Positions 9,625 to 18,375 of a stretch of DNA of 64,000 nucleotides are shown here, piece after piece. Every line of letters begins with the position of its first letter. Positions within the stretch are counted from its first letter, which is position 1. A program made the translations under genes and the position numbers. Origin of the DNA: Kitasatospora sp. GP82 (GTDB lineage Bacteria; Actinomycetota; Actinomycetes; Streptomycetales; Streptomycetaceae); contig NZ_JARZAJ010000002.1 in the NCBI RefSeq assembly GCF_029892105.1, forward strand, positions 288,639-352,638, written 5' to 3'. The notes below the pieces were generated by a model, which saw only the letters and a program-made list of their open reading frames with translations, did no database searches and had not been told where the DNA came from.

Positions 9625-10785
9625 ATGAGTGCGAGGCCGCTGCTGAACCGCAGGCTGGCGGGGCTGGGTACGACGATCTTCGCCGAGATGTCGGCACTCG
9701 CCACCGCCACCGGCTCGATCAACCTCGGACAGGGCTTCCCGGACACCGACGGGCCGCGCGAGATCGCCGAAGCGGCCGCTCGGGCCGTTCTGACCGGCAA
9801 AGGCAACCAGTACCCGCCAGGACCCGGCATCCCCGAGCTGCGCCAGGCCGTCACCGAGCACCAGCAGCGCTTCCACCAGCTCACGTACGACCCCGACACC
9901 GAGGTCCTGGTCACCGCCGGCGCCACCGAGGCGATCGCCGCCGCCCTGCTCGCGCTGCTGGAGCCCGGCGACGAGGTGATCGCCTTCGAACCCTTCTACG
10001 ACTCCTACGCCGCCAACATCGCCATGGCCGGCGCCGTACGCGTCCCGCTCACCCTCCGCGCCCCCTCCTTCCGCCCGGACCTGGACGAGCTGCGCGCCCT
10101 GATCACCCCGCGCACCCGGCTGCTGCTGCTCAACACCCCGCACAACCCCACCGGTACCGTCCTCACCCCGGACGAGCTCACCGCCATCGCCGAACTCGCC
10201 TGCGAGCACGACCTGCTGGTGATCACCGACGAGGTGTACGAGCACCTGGTCTTCGGCTCCGCGCACCACCCGATCGCCGCCCTGCCCGGCATGCGGGAGC
10301 GCACGGTCTCGATCTCCTCCGCCGGCAAGACCTTCTCCTTCACCGGCTGGAAGGTCGGCTGGGTGACCGCGAGCCCTGCCCTGGTCTCGGCGGTCCGCAC
10401 GGCCAAGCAGTACCTCACCTACGTCAGCGCCGGCCCCTTCCAGTACGCCGTCGCCGAGGCGCTCCGCCTGCCCGACAGCTACTTCGACACCCTCCGCGTC
10501 GACCTGCTCCGCAAACGCGACCTGCTGGTTGACGGTCTCTCATCCGCCGGCTTCCGGGTCTTCAACCCCGAGGGCACGTACTTCATCACCACCGACATCA
10601 CCCCGCTCGGCGAGAAGGACGGCCTGGAGTTCTGCCGCTCCCTGCCCGAACGCTGCGGCGTGGTCGCCATCCCCAACGTCGTCTTCTACGACAACACCGA
10701 GGCGGGCCGCAGCCTCGTGCGCTTCACGTTCTGCAAGCGCGTCAGCGTGATCGAGGAGGCGGTGGCGCGGCTTCGGCGGCTCTGA
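9625..10785 (+). CDS. PLP-dependent aminotransferase class I/II
   Basis: This 386-residue cytosolic fold-type I aminotransferase has GQGFPD near residue 35, the NTPHNPTG substrate-loop motif, and ITDEVYEHL. The PLP-binding lysine lies in SSAGKTFSFTGWK near residue 234, followed by the phosphate-binding Arg region (LVRFTFCK). The ATG has GAGGAG 5 nt upstream. The sequence resembles the YbdL / kynurenine-glutamine transaminase and succinyldiaminopimelate aminotransferase (DapC) branch. Methionine/keto-acid transamination or DapC activity are the likeliest roles, and sequence alone does not decide. It has its own ribosome site and a 620-bp downstream gap. Confidence 0.88.
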   Translation: MSARPLLNRRLAGLGTTIFAEMSALATATGSINLGQGFPDTDGPREIAEAAARAVLTGKGNQYPPGPGIPELRQAVTEHQQRFHQLTYDPDTEVLVTAGATEAIAAALLALLEPGDEVIAFEPFYDSYAANIAMAGAVRVPLTLRAPSFRPDLDELRALITPRTRLLLLNTPHNPTGTVLTPDELTAIAELACEHDLLVITDEVYEHLVFGSAHHPIAALPGMRERTVSISSAGKTFSFTGWKVGWVTASPALVSAVRTAKQYLTYVSAGPFQYAVAEALRLPDSYFDTLRVDLLRKRDLLVDGLSSAGFRVFNPEGTYFITTDITPLGEKDGLEFCRSLPERCGVVAIPNVVFYDNTEAGRSLVRFTFCKRVSVIEEAVARLRRL

Positions 10786-11409
10786 CCGGCCGCGACCGGA
10801 CACCGCCTGCACCGCTCAGCCGCCATGCCGTCATCTCGGCTGCCACAGCGCTCAGTTGTGCGACACCCGCGCCCTTGACCGCGAAGGCCGTGCCGACCGT
10901 GCCCGGCCGTGCCGCCCGTTGTCTGCGGACCCGGCGTCGGCACGACGTTGCGGCCGATCAGTACGTTCATGCGCCCACCGCGCCATGCGCCCTCGTCGGG
11001 GTCGGGCCGCTCACCCGGATGGCCGCATCCGCCCTCGGCATCGCCCCGGCAGGGCCGAGGGCACACCATGGACGCGCCTCCGTGCGGTCGGGGCACCCCC
11101 GGCGTACACGGCGCACGCCAGGCTTGCGCGGCGCACGCTCCGTTTGAACGGGCGTACATCGGACAGACTCCTTCAGCGGCCCGATCACACCCTGGACGCG
11201 GCTGCGTCCGGAACGGTGAACGCCTGGAAAAGATGGGTAAATCCCTGACGGACCCGGAGAATTCGTGCTTCTCTGCTGCTGAATCTCCAGCCGGAATCCT
11301 TCCTTCCACGGTCGGCCGCGCCAGGGACCGCCCAGCCTCGAACAGCTCGCCCATCGGCGGAGTCTGATGCTGAACGGCCGGCCTACGGAGCTGAAAAGCG
11401 GAGCCCAGC
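10786..11409 (+). other. Gene-free interval before the DUF2617 gene
   Basis: No gene could be supported in this 624-bp interval. Open frames on both strands are rich in Arg/Pro/Gly and have no ribosome sites or domains. The last 100 bp (AT-richer, including AAAAGATGGGTAAATCC around 11229) probably carry the promoter of the gene at 11410, whose ribosome site GCGGAG lies just before its ATG. Confidence 0.4.
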
Positions 11410-12039
11410 ATGCTCACCACATTGCAGACCTCCTACACGGACACCCGCGCCGGTGACCTGGCTTGGTGCCTGGGCGGCGACCCGCTGCCCGCGCTCGCGG
11501 TGCGCGAGCTGAAACTGGACGACCCCGCCTGCCGGGACGGCCAGGACGGACCGGGCGGCGGGGCGGGTCAGGACGCCCCGGACAACTGGGCGGGCGGGAC
11601 GCTGCAGCTCCGTCTGCTCGGCGCCTCGCACCAGGTGATCCTGGCGGCCGGCCTGGGCGAGTGCCTGGAGACCGTCGCCTGCATGCCGGGGCGGCAGACC
11701 CCGCTGCCCGCCCGGGTGGCCAAGCAGGTCGCGGGCTGGGAGTACGAGTTCGCCGCCCGGATCGAGGAGCTGCCGCCGCACGTCTTCGCTGCGCGGGCCC
11801 AGGAGCTGCTGGCGCTGGTCGAGGGACATCCCCGCGCCCTGGCCGGCATCTTCCCCGGCGACCCGAGCGCCTTCACCGCACTGGTGGCCCAGGGCGACCT
11901 GCACCGCGTCCTGTGGCGCACCTGGCACGCGTACCCGCAGGAAGGCCGGCTGGTGTGCACCCGCTCCTGTCTTGTGGTGCGCAGCGGTGCTACGGAAGCG
12001 GACGGGCCGGCCTTTCACCCGGTCGGGCCAAGCAGGTAA
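11410..12039 (+). CDS. DUF2617 family protein
   Basis: The 209-residue soluble protein starts at ATG 11410 with GGAG 7 nt upstream. It matches the actinobacterial DUF2617 pattern: TSYTDTRAGDLAW at the N-terminus, LRLLGASHQVIL in the middle, and WEYEFAARIEELPPHVF followed by HPRALAGIFPGDPSAFTAL. No catalytic motif is known. The family is regularly encoded next to the membrane spermidine-synthase-like gene, as here (starting at 12129), so a role in the same process is plausible. The function is unknown. Confidence 0.85.
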   Translation: MLTTLQTSYTDTRAGDLAWCLGGDPLPALAVRELKLDDPACRDGQDGPGGGAGQDAPDNWAGGTLQLRLLGASHQVILAAGLGECLETVACMPGRQTPLPARVAKQVAGWEYEFAARIEELPPHVFAARAQELLALVEGHPRALAGIFPGDPSAFTALVAQGDLHRVLWRTWHAYPQEGRLVCTRSCLVVRSGATEADGPAFHPVGPSR

Positions 12040-12128
12040 TCCGTGCTGATGAGTCGTCAACTCGACGAATGGCACTGTCCATCGAATGGGTGCAGCATCC
12101 GATGCCGAACGTCGCCTAGCGTTTGTTC

Positions 12129-13844
12129 ATGATCAACCAACCGGCGGGAACACCCGTACAGCCGGGCCTGGAATCCGAGGACCCCGCCCTGATCGGCCGG
12201 ATCGGGGCGAGGGCGATCAGGGCCCGGGACGCCATACCGAGTGGACGTCCGTGCCGGCCGGCCCGACCGCTGGTGCTGCTCGCCGCGTTCGTCTGCGCGG
12301 CCTGCGGCCTGGTCTACGAGCTCGAACTGGTCGCGCTCGGAGGCTACTTGCTCGGCGACTCGATGACCCAGACGTCCGTGGTGCTCTCCGTCATGGTCTT
12401 CGCGATGGGCGTCGGCTCACTGCTCGCCAAGCGGCTGGCCCGACGTCCGGCCACCGCCTTCGCGGCGATCGAGTGCGCGCTGGCGCTGGTCGGCGGCCTC
12501 TCGGTGCTGGTGCTGTACTCCTGCTGGGCCTGGCTCGACCGGTACGGCGCCACCATGGTCGGCATGGTCGGGATGACCTTTGTGATCGGTGTACTGATCG
12601 GGGCCGAGATCCCGCTGCTGATGACCCTGATCCAGCGGATCCGCCGCGAGGACGCCGGACGCGCCGCCGCCGACCTCTTCGCGGCCGACTATGTCGGCGC
12701 CCTGATCGGCGGCCTGGCCTTCCCGTTCCTGCTGCTGCCCACCTTCGGCCAGGCCACCGGCGCGCTGCTGACCGGCGCGGTGAACGCCGTCGCCGGGGCG
12801 GCCGTGGTGCTCTGGCTGTTCCGCGAGGAACCACCGCCGCGGGCCCGGCTGCTGCTCTGGACCGGCTGCGGCCTGGTACTGGCCGCTCTGGCGACCGCCG
12901 CGGCGTTCACCGGTGCGATCGAACGGGCCGCGCGGCACGCCCTGTACGGCGACCAGGTCCGTTTCGCGGCCCAGAGCCGGTACCAGGAGATCGTGCTGAG
13001 CGGGCCTGCCGCGCCCGCCTCCCGGACCACCACGGCCGACGGACGCGCCCCCGGGCAGCACACCGCAGAAGCCGCCTCGGATGCTCCCGCCGACGCCGCA
13101 CCGCTGAAGCTCTTCCTGGACGGCCGGCTGGCGGTCTGCGGCCCGGACGAGTACCGGGACCACGAGGCGCTGGTGCACCCCGCGCTGGCCGCCGGTCCCA
13201 GCGACCGCGTCCTGCTGCTCGGCGGGGACGGGCTGGCGCTGCGCGAGGTGCTGCGGCACTCACTGGTCCGGTCCGTGGTGGTGGTCGAGCAGGACCCGGC
13301 GCTGCCCGCCCTGGTCAGGAGGGACCCGGCGCTCGCCGAACTCAGCGAGCACTCCTTCGAGGACCCGCGCGTCCGACTGATCACCGCCGACCCGCTCCAG
13401 TGGCTCCGCGCCGACCGGGACGGCCCGGACACGTCCTTCGACGTGGTGATCTCGGACGAGCGCGGCCCGGAGGGGCGACGCGGCCAGAAGTACGGCTCGC
13501 TGGAGTTCTACGGGCTCGCCGCACACCACCTGGCCCCCCAGGGACGGCTGGCGATCCGGACCGGGCCGGTCGGCCCCGCGCTCTGGTCGGCCGAGGCCGG
13601 TCTGCGGGAGACCGGGCTGCGCACCGTCCTGTACGAGGGCGCGGCGGGCGCCGACCACTGCGCCGCAGGACCGCAGACCGCATCGGTCTTCCTCCTGGCC
13701 GGACGGGAACAGCCCCTCCTGGGCCTCGGCCAGGACGCCCCGCCACCGCGTTCGCTGACCGCCGCCGGACTGCGCGGCTCCGCCTGGCTGCTGGCCCAGC
13801 AGCGTCCGGCCGAGGCCCCGGCCCCGCACACCCTGCTCGGGTGA
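12129..13844 (+). CDS. Membrane-bound spermidine-synthase-like protein
   Basis: The 571-residue protein has two parts. The first 270 residues form about seven hydrophobic helices (LVLLAAFVCAACGLVYELEL, then several more). The C-terminal half is a spermidine-synthase-like Rossmann domain with KLFLDGRLAVCGPDEYRDHE (the SpeE substrate loop), LLGGDGLALREVL (nucleotide-binding glycine motif) and VVVVEQDPALPAL. ATG 12129 follows TAGCGT by 6 nt, suggesting a leaderless transcript. It may transfer an aminopropyl group or act as another membrane-tethered SAM-family enzyme; the actual substrate is not known. The DUF2617 gene lies just upstream. Confidence 0.82.
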   Translation: MINQPAGTPVQPGLESEDPALIGRIGARAIRARDAIPSGRPCRPARPLVLLAAFVCAACGLVYELELVALGGYLLGDSMTQTSVVLSVMVFAMGVGSLLAKRLARRPATAFAAIECALALVGGLSVLVLYSCWAWLDRYGATMVGMVGMTFVIGVLIGAEIPLLMTLIQRIRREDAGRAAADLFAADYVGALIGGLAFPFLLLPTFGQATGALLTGAVNAVAGAAVVLWLFREEPPPRARLLLWTGCGLVLAALATAAAFTGAIERAARHALYGDQVRFAAQSRYQEIVLSGPAAPASRTTTADGRAPGQHTAEAASDAPADAAPLKLFLDGRLAVCGPDEYRDHEALVHPALAAGPSDRVLLLGGDGLALREVLRHSLVRSVVVVEQDPALPALVRRDPALAELSEHSFEDPRVRLITADPLQWLRADRDGPDTSFDVVISDERGPEGRRGQKYGSLEFYGLAAHHLAPQGRLAIRTGPVGPALWSAEAGLRETGLRTVLYEGAAGADHCAAGPQTASVFLLAGREQPLLGLGQDAPPPRSLTAAGLRGSAWLLAQQRPAEAPAPHTLLG

Positions 13845-13988
13845 TCCGACGCGCCGCCCGACGCGCCGCACCCACCGCACCCACGCGAACGCACACCGTG
13901 AGCCGGTCGGGCTACCGGGACGGCACCGGCGAGAAGAACCTGCCCGCAAGCTCTCGCCCTGGCCGAGCGGGTCGGTAGGCTCGCGGGC

Positions 13989-15278
13989 ATGGAGCATGAG
14001 GTTGTCGTCCCGCTGCCGGCCACCGTCGTCCAGCAGGCGCTGCAGGACCCGGAACTGCTGGTCCGCTGCGTCCCCGGGCTGAGCACCGACGCCGAGGAGG
14101 ACGCCGAGACCGGCGCCGCCACGAGCACCGCCGAGAAGCCCGGCAAGGGCGGCGGCAAGGCCGGTGGAAAGAACGCCGGCGGGAAGAACGGAGCCAAGAG
14201 CAGCGGCAAGGCTGCCGGGAAGTACGCCTTCGGCGACGAGATCGGCGGGCGGCTGCGGCTGCGGATCGGCGGCTCCACCATCACCTACCGAGGCGTGATC
14301 TCGCTGATCGAGGGCCGGGAGGGCGTACTCACCGCCTTCGCCGAGGGCCAGGAGTCCCGGGGCAGCGGCGAGGCGTCCGCGACCGTCCGGATCGCCGCGA
14401 TGCCCACCGTTTCGGCGACGGAGGGCGGCGACGAGACCGAGAGCACCACCATCCGGTTCACCGGCGACCTGAGCGCGAGCGGCCGACTGACCGAGCTGGA
14501 CTCCACCACCCTGACCACCGCCGGCCGCCGCCTGCTGGACCGCTTCGCCGCCGCGCTGGCCGCCGAGGCCGGCGGCGAGGAGCCGCCCGGTGCGACCGTC
14601 GTCTACCTGGAGGCCCACGCCCCCGGCTTCGGCAGCGACCTGGACGAGGACCTCTCCGACCTGATCGCCTTCTCGGACGAAGACGTCTTCGCGGCCCCGA
14701 AGGCGGCCTCGTCCGAGACGCCCGCGGCCGAGACCGACCGGGCCGACGGGACCGCGGAGACGGAGGAAGCCGAGGACGAAGAAGCCGACGACGTCGTGGC
14801 GGCCGAGTCCGCCCAGCCCGAGTCCGCCCAGCCCGAGTCCGCCCAGTCCGAGGGGTCCGAGTCCGCGGAGGAGCGGGAGAGGGAGGCGGAGGCCGCCGCA
14901 GCCGCTGCCGCTGCCGCCGCAGAGATCCCCGACTCCCCTGCGGACCTCGGCTACGAGTTCGAGCAGGAGTACGAGCAGGGCTTCGGCTACGACCAGGACC
15001 GTCCGGCCGAGGAGCAGCTCAGCGGCCCGGTGCGGCGCAGCATCGTCGGCCGCTCGGCCGAGGAGGTCGACCACGCCCCGCCGCGCGGCCGGTACGCGCC
15101 CGCGCCGCCCGCCCGCAGTGCCCGGGCCCGGGCCGCCACCCGCTGGGCCGGCGCCGACGCGGCCCCGGTCGGGGTGGGCCCGGCCGGCGACCGCAGCGCG
15201 ATGCCCTGGGTGATCGGCGGCGGGGTCGCACTGCTCGGCGGCGCGGTCGTCCTGGTCCGCGCCCTGCGCCGTCGCTGA
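13989..15278 (+). CDS. SRPBCC/CoxG-like protein with C-terminal membrane anchor
   Basis: The 429-residue protein begins with an SRPBCC (CoxG-like) ligand-binding domain (MEHEVVVPLPATVVQQALQD, LLVRCVPG). That domain is interrupted by a Lys/Gly-rich insertion (about residues 45-75) and resumes with FGDEIGGRLRLRIGGSTITY through TTAGRRLLDRFAAAL. A long acidic, Ser/Glu/Ala-rich low-complexity region follows, with 15-bp DNA repeats around 14811-14850. A single transmembrane helix (MPWVIGGGVALLGGAVVLV) and a basic tail end the protein, so the bulk is probably cytoplasmic. ATG 13989 is 7 nt after TAGGCT, so it is probably leaderless. CoxG proteins help mature molybdenum hydroxylases, but no such enzyme is in this window and the role here is unknown. 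Confidence 0.78.
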   Translation: MEHEVVVPLPATVVQQALQDPELLVRCVPGLSTDAEEDAETGAATSTAEKPGKGGGKAGGKNAGGKNGAKSSGKAAGKYAFGDEIGGRLRLRIGGSTITYRGVISLIEGREGVLTAFAEGQESRGSGEASATVRIAAMPTVSATEGGDETESTTIRFTGDLSASGRLTELDSTTLTTAGRRLLDRFAAALAAEAGGEEPPGATVVYLEAHAPGFGSDLDEDLSDLIAFSDEDVFAAPKAASSETPAAETDRADGTAETEEAEDEEADDVVAAESAQPESAQPESAQSEGSESAEEREREAEAAAAAAAAAAEIPDSPADLGYEFEQEYEQGFGYDQDRPAEEQLSGPVRRSIVGRSAEEVDHAPPRGRYAPAPPARSARARAATRWAGADAAPVGVGPAGDRSAMPWVIGGGVALLGGAVVLVRALRRR

Positions 15279-15285
15279 CACCCGG

Positions 15286-15320
15286 AGCACGGCCGACGCA
15301 GCGCCCGCGTCGGCCGTGCT
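15286..15320 (+). terminator. Terminator after the SRPBCC gene
   Basis: A perfect 14-bp stem (15286-15299 with 15307-15320; AGCACGGCCGACGC arm) with a 7-nt loop, 8 nt after the stop codon. Confidence 0.8.
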
Positions 15321-15462
15321 GGGCACGGAGGTCTGCTCCGGACGTCCCGCCGGGCCGCGACGCCGCCCGCCGCGCCGCCCGCTGATGTTCGGCGCCCGGC
15401 AGCAGCAGCCTCAGGTGTCACAGCCGGTGGGAGCTCCGAAGCAGGCCCTAGACTGACTGCTC

Positions 15463-15999
15463 ATGAGCAACGACCGCGACGCCCTGCTGGCGCAGATCAA
15501 GGACAAGGCCGTCGTGCACGGCAAGGTCACCCTCTCCTCCGGGCTGGAGGCCGACTACTACGTGGACCTGCGCCGCATCACGCTGGACGCCGAGGCGGCG
15601 CCGCTGGTGGGCAAGGTCATGCTGGACGCCACCGCCGACCTGGACTACGACGCCGTGGGCGGTCTGACCCTGGGCGCCGACCCGGTGGCCGCCGCGATGC
15701 TGCACGCCGCCGCCGCGCGCGGCCGCAAGCTGGACGCCTTCGTGGTCCGCAAGGCGGGCAAGGCGCACGGCCTGCAGCGCCGGATCGAGGGCCCGGACGT
15801 CAAGGGCCGCCGGGTGCTGGCGGTCGAGGACACCTCCACCACCGGTGGTTCGGTGCTCACCGCCGTCGAGGCGCTGCGTGAGGCCGGTGCCGAGGTGGTC
15901 GGCGTCGCGGTGATCGTGGAGCGCGGCGCGGCCCCGGCGATCGAGAAGACGGGCCTGCCCTACTACACCGCCTACACCCTGGACGACCTGGGCCTCTGA
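15463..15999 (+). CDS. pyrE: Orotate phosphoribosyltransferase
   Basis: PyrE converts orotate and PRPP to orotidine monophosphate in de novo pyrimidine synthesis. The 178-residue cytosolic protein has the type I PRTase fold: LSSGLEADYYVDLR near residue 27, the flexible-loop lysines in VVRKAGKAHG, and the PRPP-binding signature VLAVEDTSTTGGSVLTAVEAL. Length and motifs match actinobacterial PyrE. ATG 15463 is 8 nt after TAGACT with no ribosome site, consistent with a leaderless mRNA. It stands alone rather than in a pyr operon, and is convergent with the DedA gene across a parS site and a strong hairpin. Confidence 0.95.
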   Translation: MSNDRDALLAQIKDKAVVHGKVTLSSGLEADYYVDLRRITLDAEAAPLVGKVMLDATADLDYDAVGGLTLGADPVAAAMLHAAAARGRKLDAFVVRKAGKAHGLQRRIEGPDVKGRRVLAVEDTSTTGGSVLTAVEALREAGAEVVGVAVIVERGAAPAIEKTGLPYYTAYTLDDLGL

Positions 16000-16036
16000 G
16001 CCCGCGCCGCCGTCCGGCGACCGGCATGACGGCCGG

Positions 16037-16052
16037 TGTTTCACGTGAAACA
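16037..16052. other. parS: parS chromosome-partitioning site (ParB-binding)
   Basis: TGTTTCACGTGAAACA at 16037-16052 is a perfect 16-bp match to the conserved bacterial parS palindrome. It is intergenic between convergent pyrE and dedA, and flanked by an 11-bp inverted repeat (ACGGCCGGTGT at 16029-16039, its complement at 16060-16070). In Streptomyces, parS sites cluster around oriC and load ParB for segregation into spores. Confidence 0.93.
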
Positions 16053-16085
16053 ACGCGAGACACCGGCCGTCGGCCGTTCCGGGAA

Positions 16086-16130
16086 CGCCGACGGGCCCGG
16101 ACACCGTCTCGGTGTCCGGGCCCGTCGGCG
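16086..16130. terminator. Bidirectional terminator between pyrE and dedA
   Basis: A perfect 21-bp stem (16086-16106 with 16110-16130; outer CGCCGACGGGCC) closes on a TCT loop. It lies between convergent genes and should serve both. Confidence 0.85.
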
Positions 16131-16156
16131 GAGCGAGCGGGGTCCCAGGGCTCGGC

Positions 16157-16867
16157 TCAGAGCTTGCGGTGACGGCCGCTGCTCACCGGCTCGCCGGCCT
16201 CGGCGACCGGGCCGGCCTTCTTCTTCCTGCGCTCGCGCAGCACCTCGACGATGATCGGCGAGATCGAGATCAGGATGATCAGGGCCATCGCGGGGATCAG
16301 GTACTTGTCGATCACCGGCGCCATCGCATCGCCGAAGAAGTAGCCGATCATCAGCATGGACTCGGTCCACAGCACACCGCCGAGCACGTTCCACGCGAAG
16401 AAGGTCCTGGCCGGCATCTCCAACGTGCCCGCGACCGGATTGAGGAAGGTCCGGACGATGGGGATGAAGCGCGCCATCACCACGGCCTTCGCCGGGCCGA
16501 ACTTGTCGAAGTACTCCTCGGCCTTGAGCACGTACTCACGGCGGAAGATCTTCGACTCCGGCTTGTCGAACAGCCGTGGGCCGACCTTGGCGCCGATCAG
16601 ATGGCCGAGCTGCGCACCGGCAACGGCACAGATCGGCGCGCCGACGAACAGGACGGCGGCCGGAAGCCTGGCCCCCTCGCCGAGCACCGAGGAGGCGGCA
16701 CCGGAGGCCGCGACCCCGGCCAGGATCAGCAGGGAGTCACCGGGGAAGAAGAACCCGACCAGCAGGCCGGTCTCCGCGAAGATGATCGCAAGAAGCCCGA
16801 TGGCGCCCAGCGACGAGATCAGCGACTTTGCGTCGAGCACGTTGACGGCTAGCTGGTTGTAGTCCAC
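16157..16867 (-). CDS. DedA family membrane protein
   Basis: The 236-residue inner-membrane protein of the DedA/SNARE-associated (VTT) family has four to six hydrophobic segments. Family motifs are FAETGLLVGFFFPGDSLL (re-entrant loop), KFGPAKAVVMARFIPIVRTF (conserved Arg in FIPIVRT) and NPVAGTLEMPARTFFAWN. The C-terminus is basic (RRKKK). DedA proteins act in membrane homeostasis and lipid-carrier recycling, possibly as proton-dependent flippases. GTG 16867 was chosen because VDYNQLAVNVL starts the homologous region and TATCCT lies exactly 6 nt before it; the open extension to 16960 has no ribosome site. Confidence 0.9.
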   Translation of the reverse strand: MDYNQLAVNVLDAKSLISSLGAIGLLAIIFAETGLLVGFFFPGDSLLILAGVAASGAASSVLGEGARLPAAVLFVGAPICAVAGAQLGHLIGAKVGPRLFDKPESKIFRREYVLKAEEYFDKFGPAKAVVMARFIPIVRTFLNPVAGTLEMPARTFFAWNVLGGVLWTESMLMIGYFFGDAMAPVIDKYLIPAMALIILISISPIIVEVLRERRKKKAGPVAEAGEPVSSGRHRKL

Positions 16868-17190
16868 GCGCGCAGGATAGCGCCCAAGTCCTGCGCGCGG
16901 CTGAACGTCCCCGGCTGCGGCCGTGACCTCGGGCCTCACTCCCGGCGTCTTCCGTCCCAAGTGGCGGCCCGCTGGGTGGACCCGGGGGCCGAGTCTGGGA
17001 AGATGGCACAGGTGTCCGCCTCGCGGTCATGGAACCCCCTCATCCTCGTACCGCGGTTGGCACCGTCGAACCTGGTACCAGAGCCGCACCGCAGCGTTGC
17101 GTCGGCCAGCCGGTGCCGCACCTCGACCCAGGCGTACCGTGCCTCGGACAGAGTCGTCCGAGCGCCCCACACCGACAGGAGCGGATTCGC

Positions 17191-18213
17191 ATGCCCATCG
17201 CAACTCCCGAGGTCTACAACGAGATGCTCGACCGGGCCAAGGCGGGCAAGTTCGCCTACCCGGCCATCAACGTCACCTCGTCGCAGACGCTGCACGCCGC
17301 GCTGCGTGGCTTCGCCGAGGCCGAGAGCGACGGCATCATCCAGATCTCCACCGGTGGTGCGGAGTTCCTCGGTGGCCAGCACAACAAGGACATGGTGACC
17401 GGCGCCGTCGCGCTCGCCGAGTTCGCGCACATCGTGGCCGCCAAGTACGACGTCACCGTCGCGCTGCACACCGACCACTGCCCGAAGGACAAGCTGGACG
17501 GCTATGTCCGCCCGCTGCTGGCGATCTCCGCCGAGCGCGTGGCCAAGGGCCAGAACCCGCTCTTCCAGTCCCACATGTGGGACGGCTCCGCCGAGACCCT
17601 GAACGACAACCTCGCCATCGCCCAGGAGCTGCTGGCCCAGGCCGCCGCCGCCAAGATCATCCTTGAGGTCGAGATCACCCCGACCGGTGGCGAGGAGGAC
17701 GGCGTCTCGCACGAGATCAACGACGAGCTGTACACCACCGTCAACGACGTCGTCCGCACCGCCGAGGCCCTGGGACTGGGCGAGAAGGGCCGCTACCTGC
17801 TGGCCGCCTCCTTCGGCAACGTGCACGGCGTCTACAAGCCGGGCAACGTCGTGCTGAAGCCGGAGCTGCTGCGCGAGCTGCAGGACGCGATCGGCAAGCA
17901 GTACGGCAAGAACGACCCGTTCGACTTCGTCTTCCACGGCGGCTCCGGCTCCAGCGCCGAGGAGATCGCCACCGCGCTGGAGAACGGCGTCGTGAAGATG
18001 AACCTCGACACCGACACCCAGTACGCCTTCACCCGCCCCGTCGCGGACCACATGTTCCGCAACTACGACGGTGTGCTGAAGGTCGACGGCGAGGTCGGCA
18101 AGAAGAACACCTACGACCCGCGCACCTGGGGCAAGCTGGCCGAGGCCGGCATGGCCTCCCGCGTGGTCGAGGCCGCCCAGCAGCTGCGCTCGGCCGGCAA
18201 CCGCATCAAGTAG
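17191..18213 (+). CDS. fba: Class II fructose-1,6-bisphosphate aldolase
   Basis: This cytosolic enzyme cleaves fructose 1,6-bisphosphate to dihydroxyacetone phosphate and glyceraldehyde 3-phosphate. The 340-residue product is a zinc-dependent class II aldolase: ALHTDHCP carries the catalytic Asp and first zinc His, SFGNVHGVYK and VFHGGSGSS give further zinc/phosphate ligands, and MNLDTDTQYAFTRPV forms the phosphate loop. ATG 17191 has AGGAG 9 nt upstream; an in-frame extension to 17029 lacks homology. Tandem hairpins separate it from the convergent DUF3151 gene. Confidence 0.97.
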   Translation: MPIATPEVYNEMLDRAKAGKFAYPAINVTSSQTLHAALRGFAEAESDGIIQISTGGAEFLGGQHNKDMVTGAVALAEFAHIVAAKYDVTVALHTDHCPKDKLDGYVRPLLAISAERVAKGQNPLFQSHMWDGSAETLNDNLAIAQELLAQAAAAKIILEVEITPTGGEEDGVSHEINDELYTTVNDVVRTAEALGLGEKGRYLLAASFGNVHGVYKPGNVVLKPELLRELQDAIGKQYGKNDPFDFVFHGGSGSSAEEIATALENGVVKMNLDTDTQYAFTRPVADHMFRNYDGVLKVDGEVGKKNTYDPRTWGKLAEAGMASRVVEAAQQLRSAGNRIK

Positions 18214-18222
18214 TCCCGACAC

Positions 18223-18266
18223 CCGAAGGGGCGCCCTCCACCGCTGTGCGGAGGGCGCCCCTTCGG
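18223..18266 (+). terminator. Terminator after fba
   Basis: A perfect 17-bp stem (18223-18239 with 18250-18266; CCGAAGGGGCGCCC arm) and a 10-nt loop, 10 nt after the stop. A smaller hairpin (CTCCGCCG-CTCA-CGGCGGAG) follows at 18300-18319. Confidence 0.88.
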
Positions 18267-18348
18267 CATGTCCGGGTCCGCCTCTGATCTTGGCCGGTGC
18301 TCCGCCGCTCACGGCGGAGGTGGAGGCCGCCCTCGACCCAGGAGGGAA

Positions 18349-18370
18349 TCTCCCGGCTTCAGCCGGGAGA
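18349..18370 (-). terminator. Terminator after the DUF3151 gene
   Basis: TCTCCCGGC-TTCA-GCCGGGAGA is a perfect 9-bp stem with a tetraloop, ending 6 nt beyond the minus-strand stop at 18376. Confidence 0.75.
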
Positions 18371-18375
18371 GAGCT

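Noticed and set aside
14860..14930. GCC/GCT-rich simple repeats
   Set aside because: They encode the Ala/Glu low-complexity part of the SRPBCC protein and are not an independent element.
13260..15326. Long minus-strand frame opposite the SRPBCC gene
   Set aside because: Low-complexity Gly/Leu/Arg composition mirrors the acidic repeats of the real gene; no start or ribosome site.
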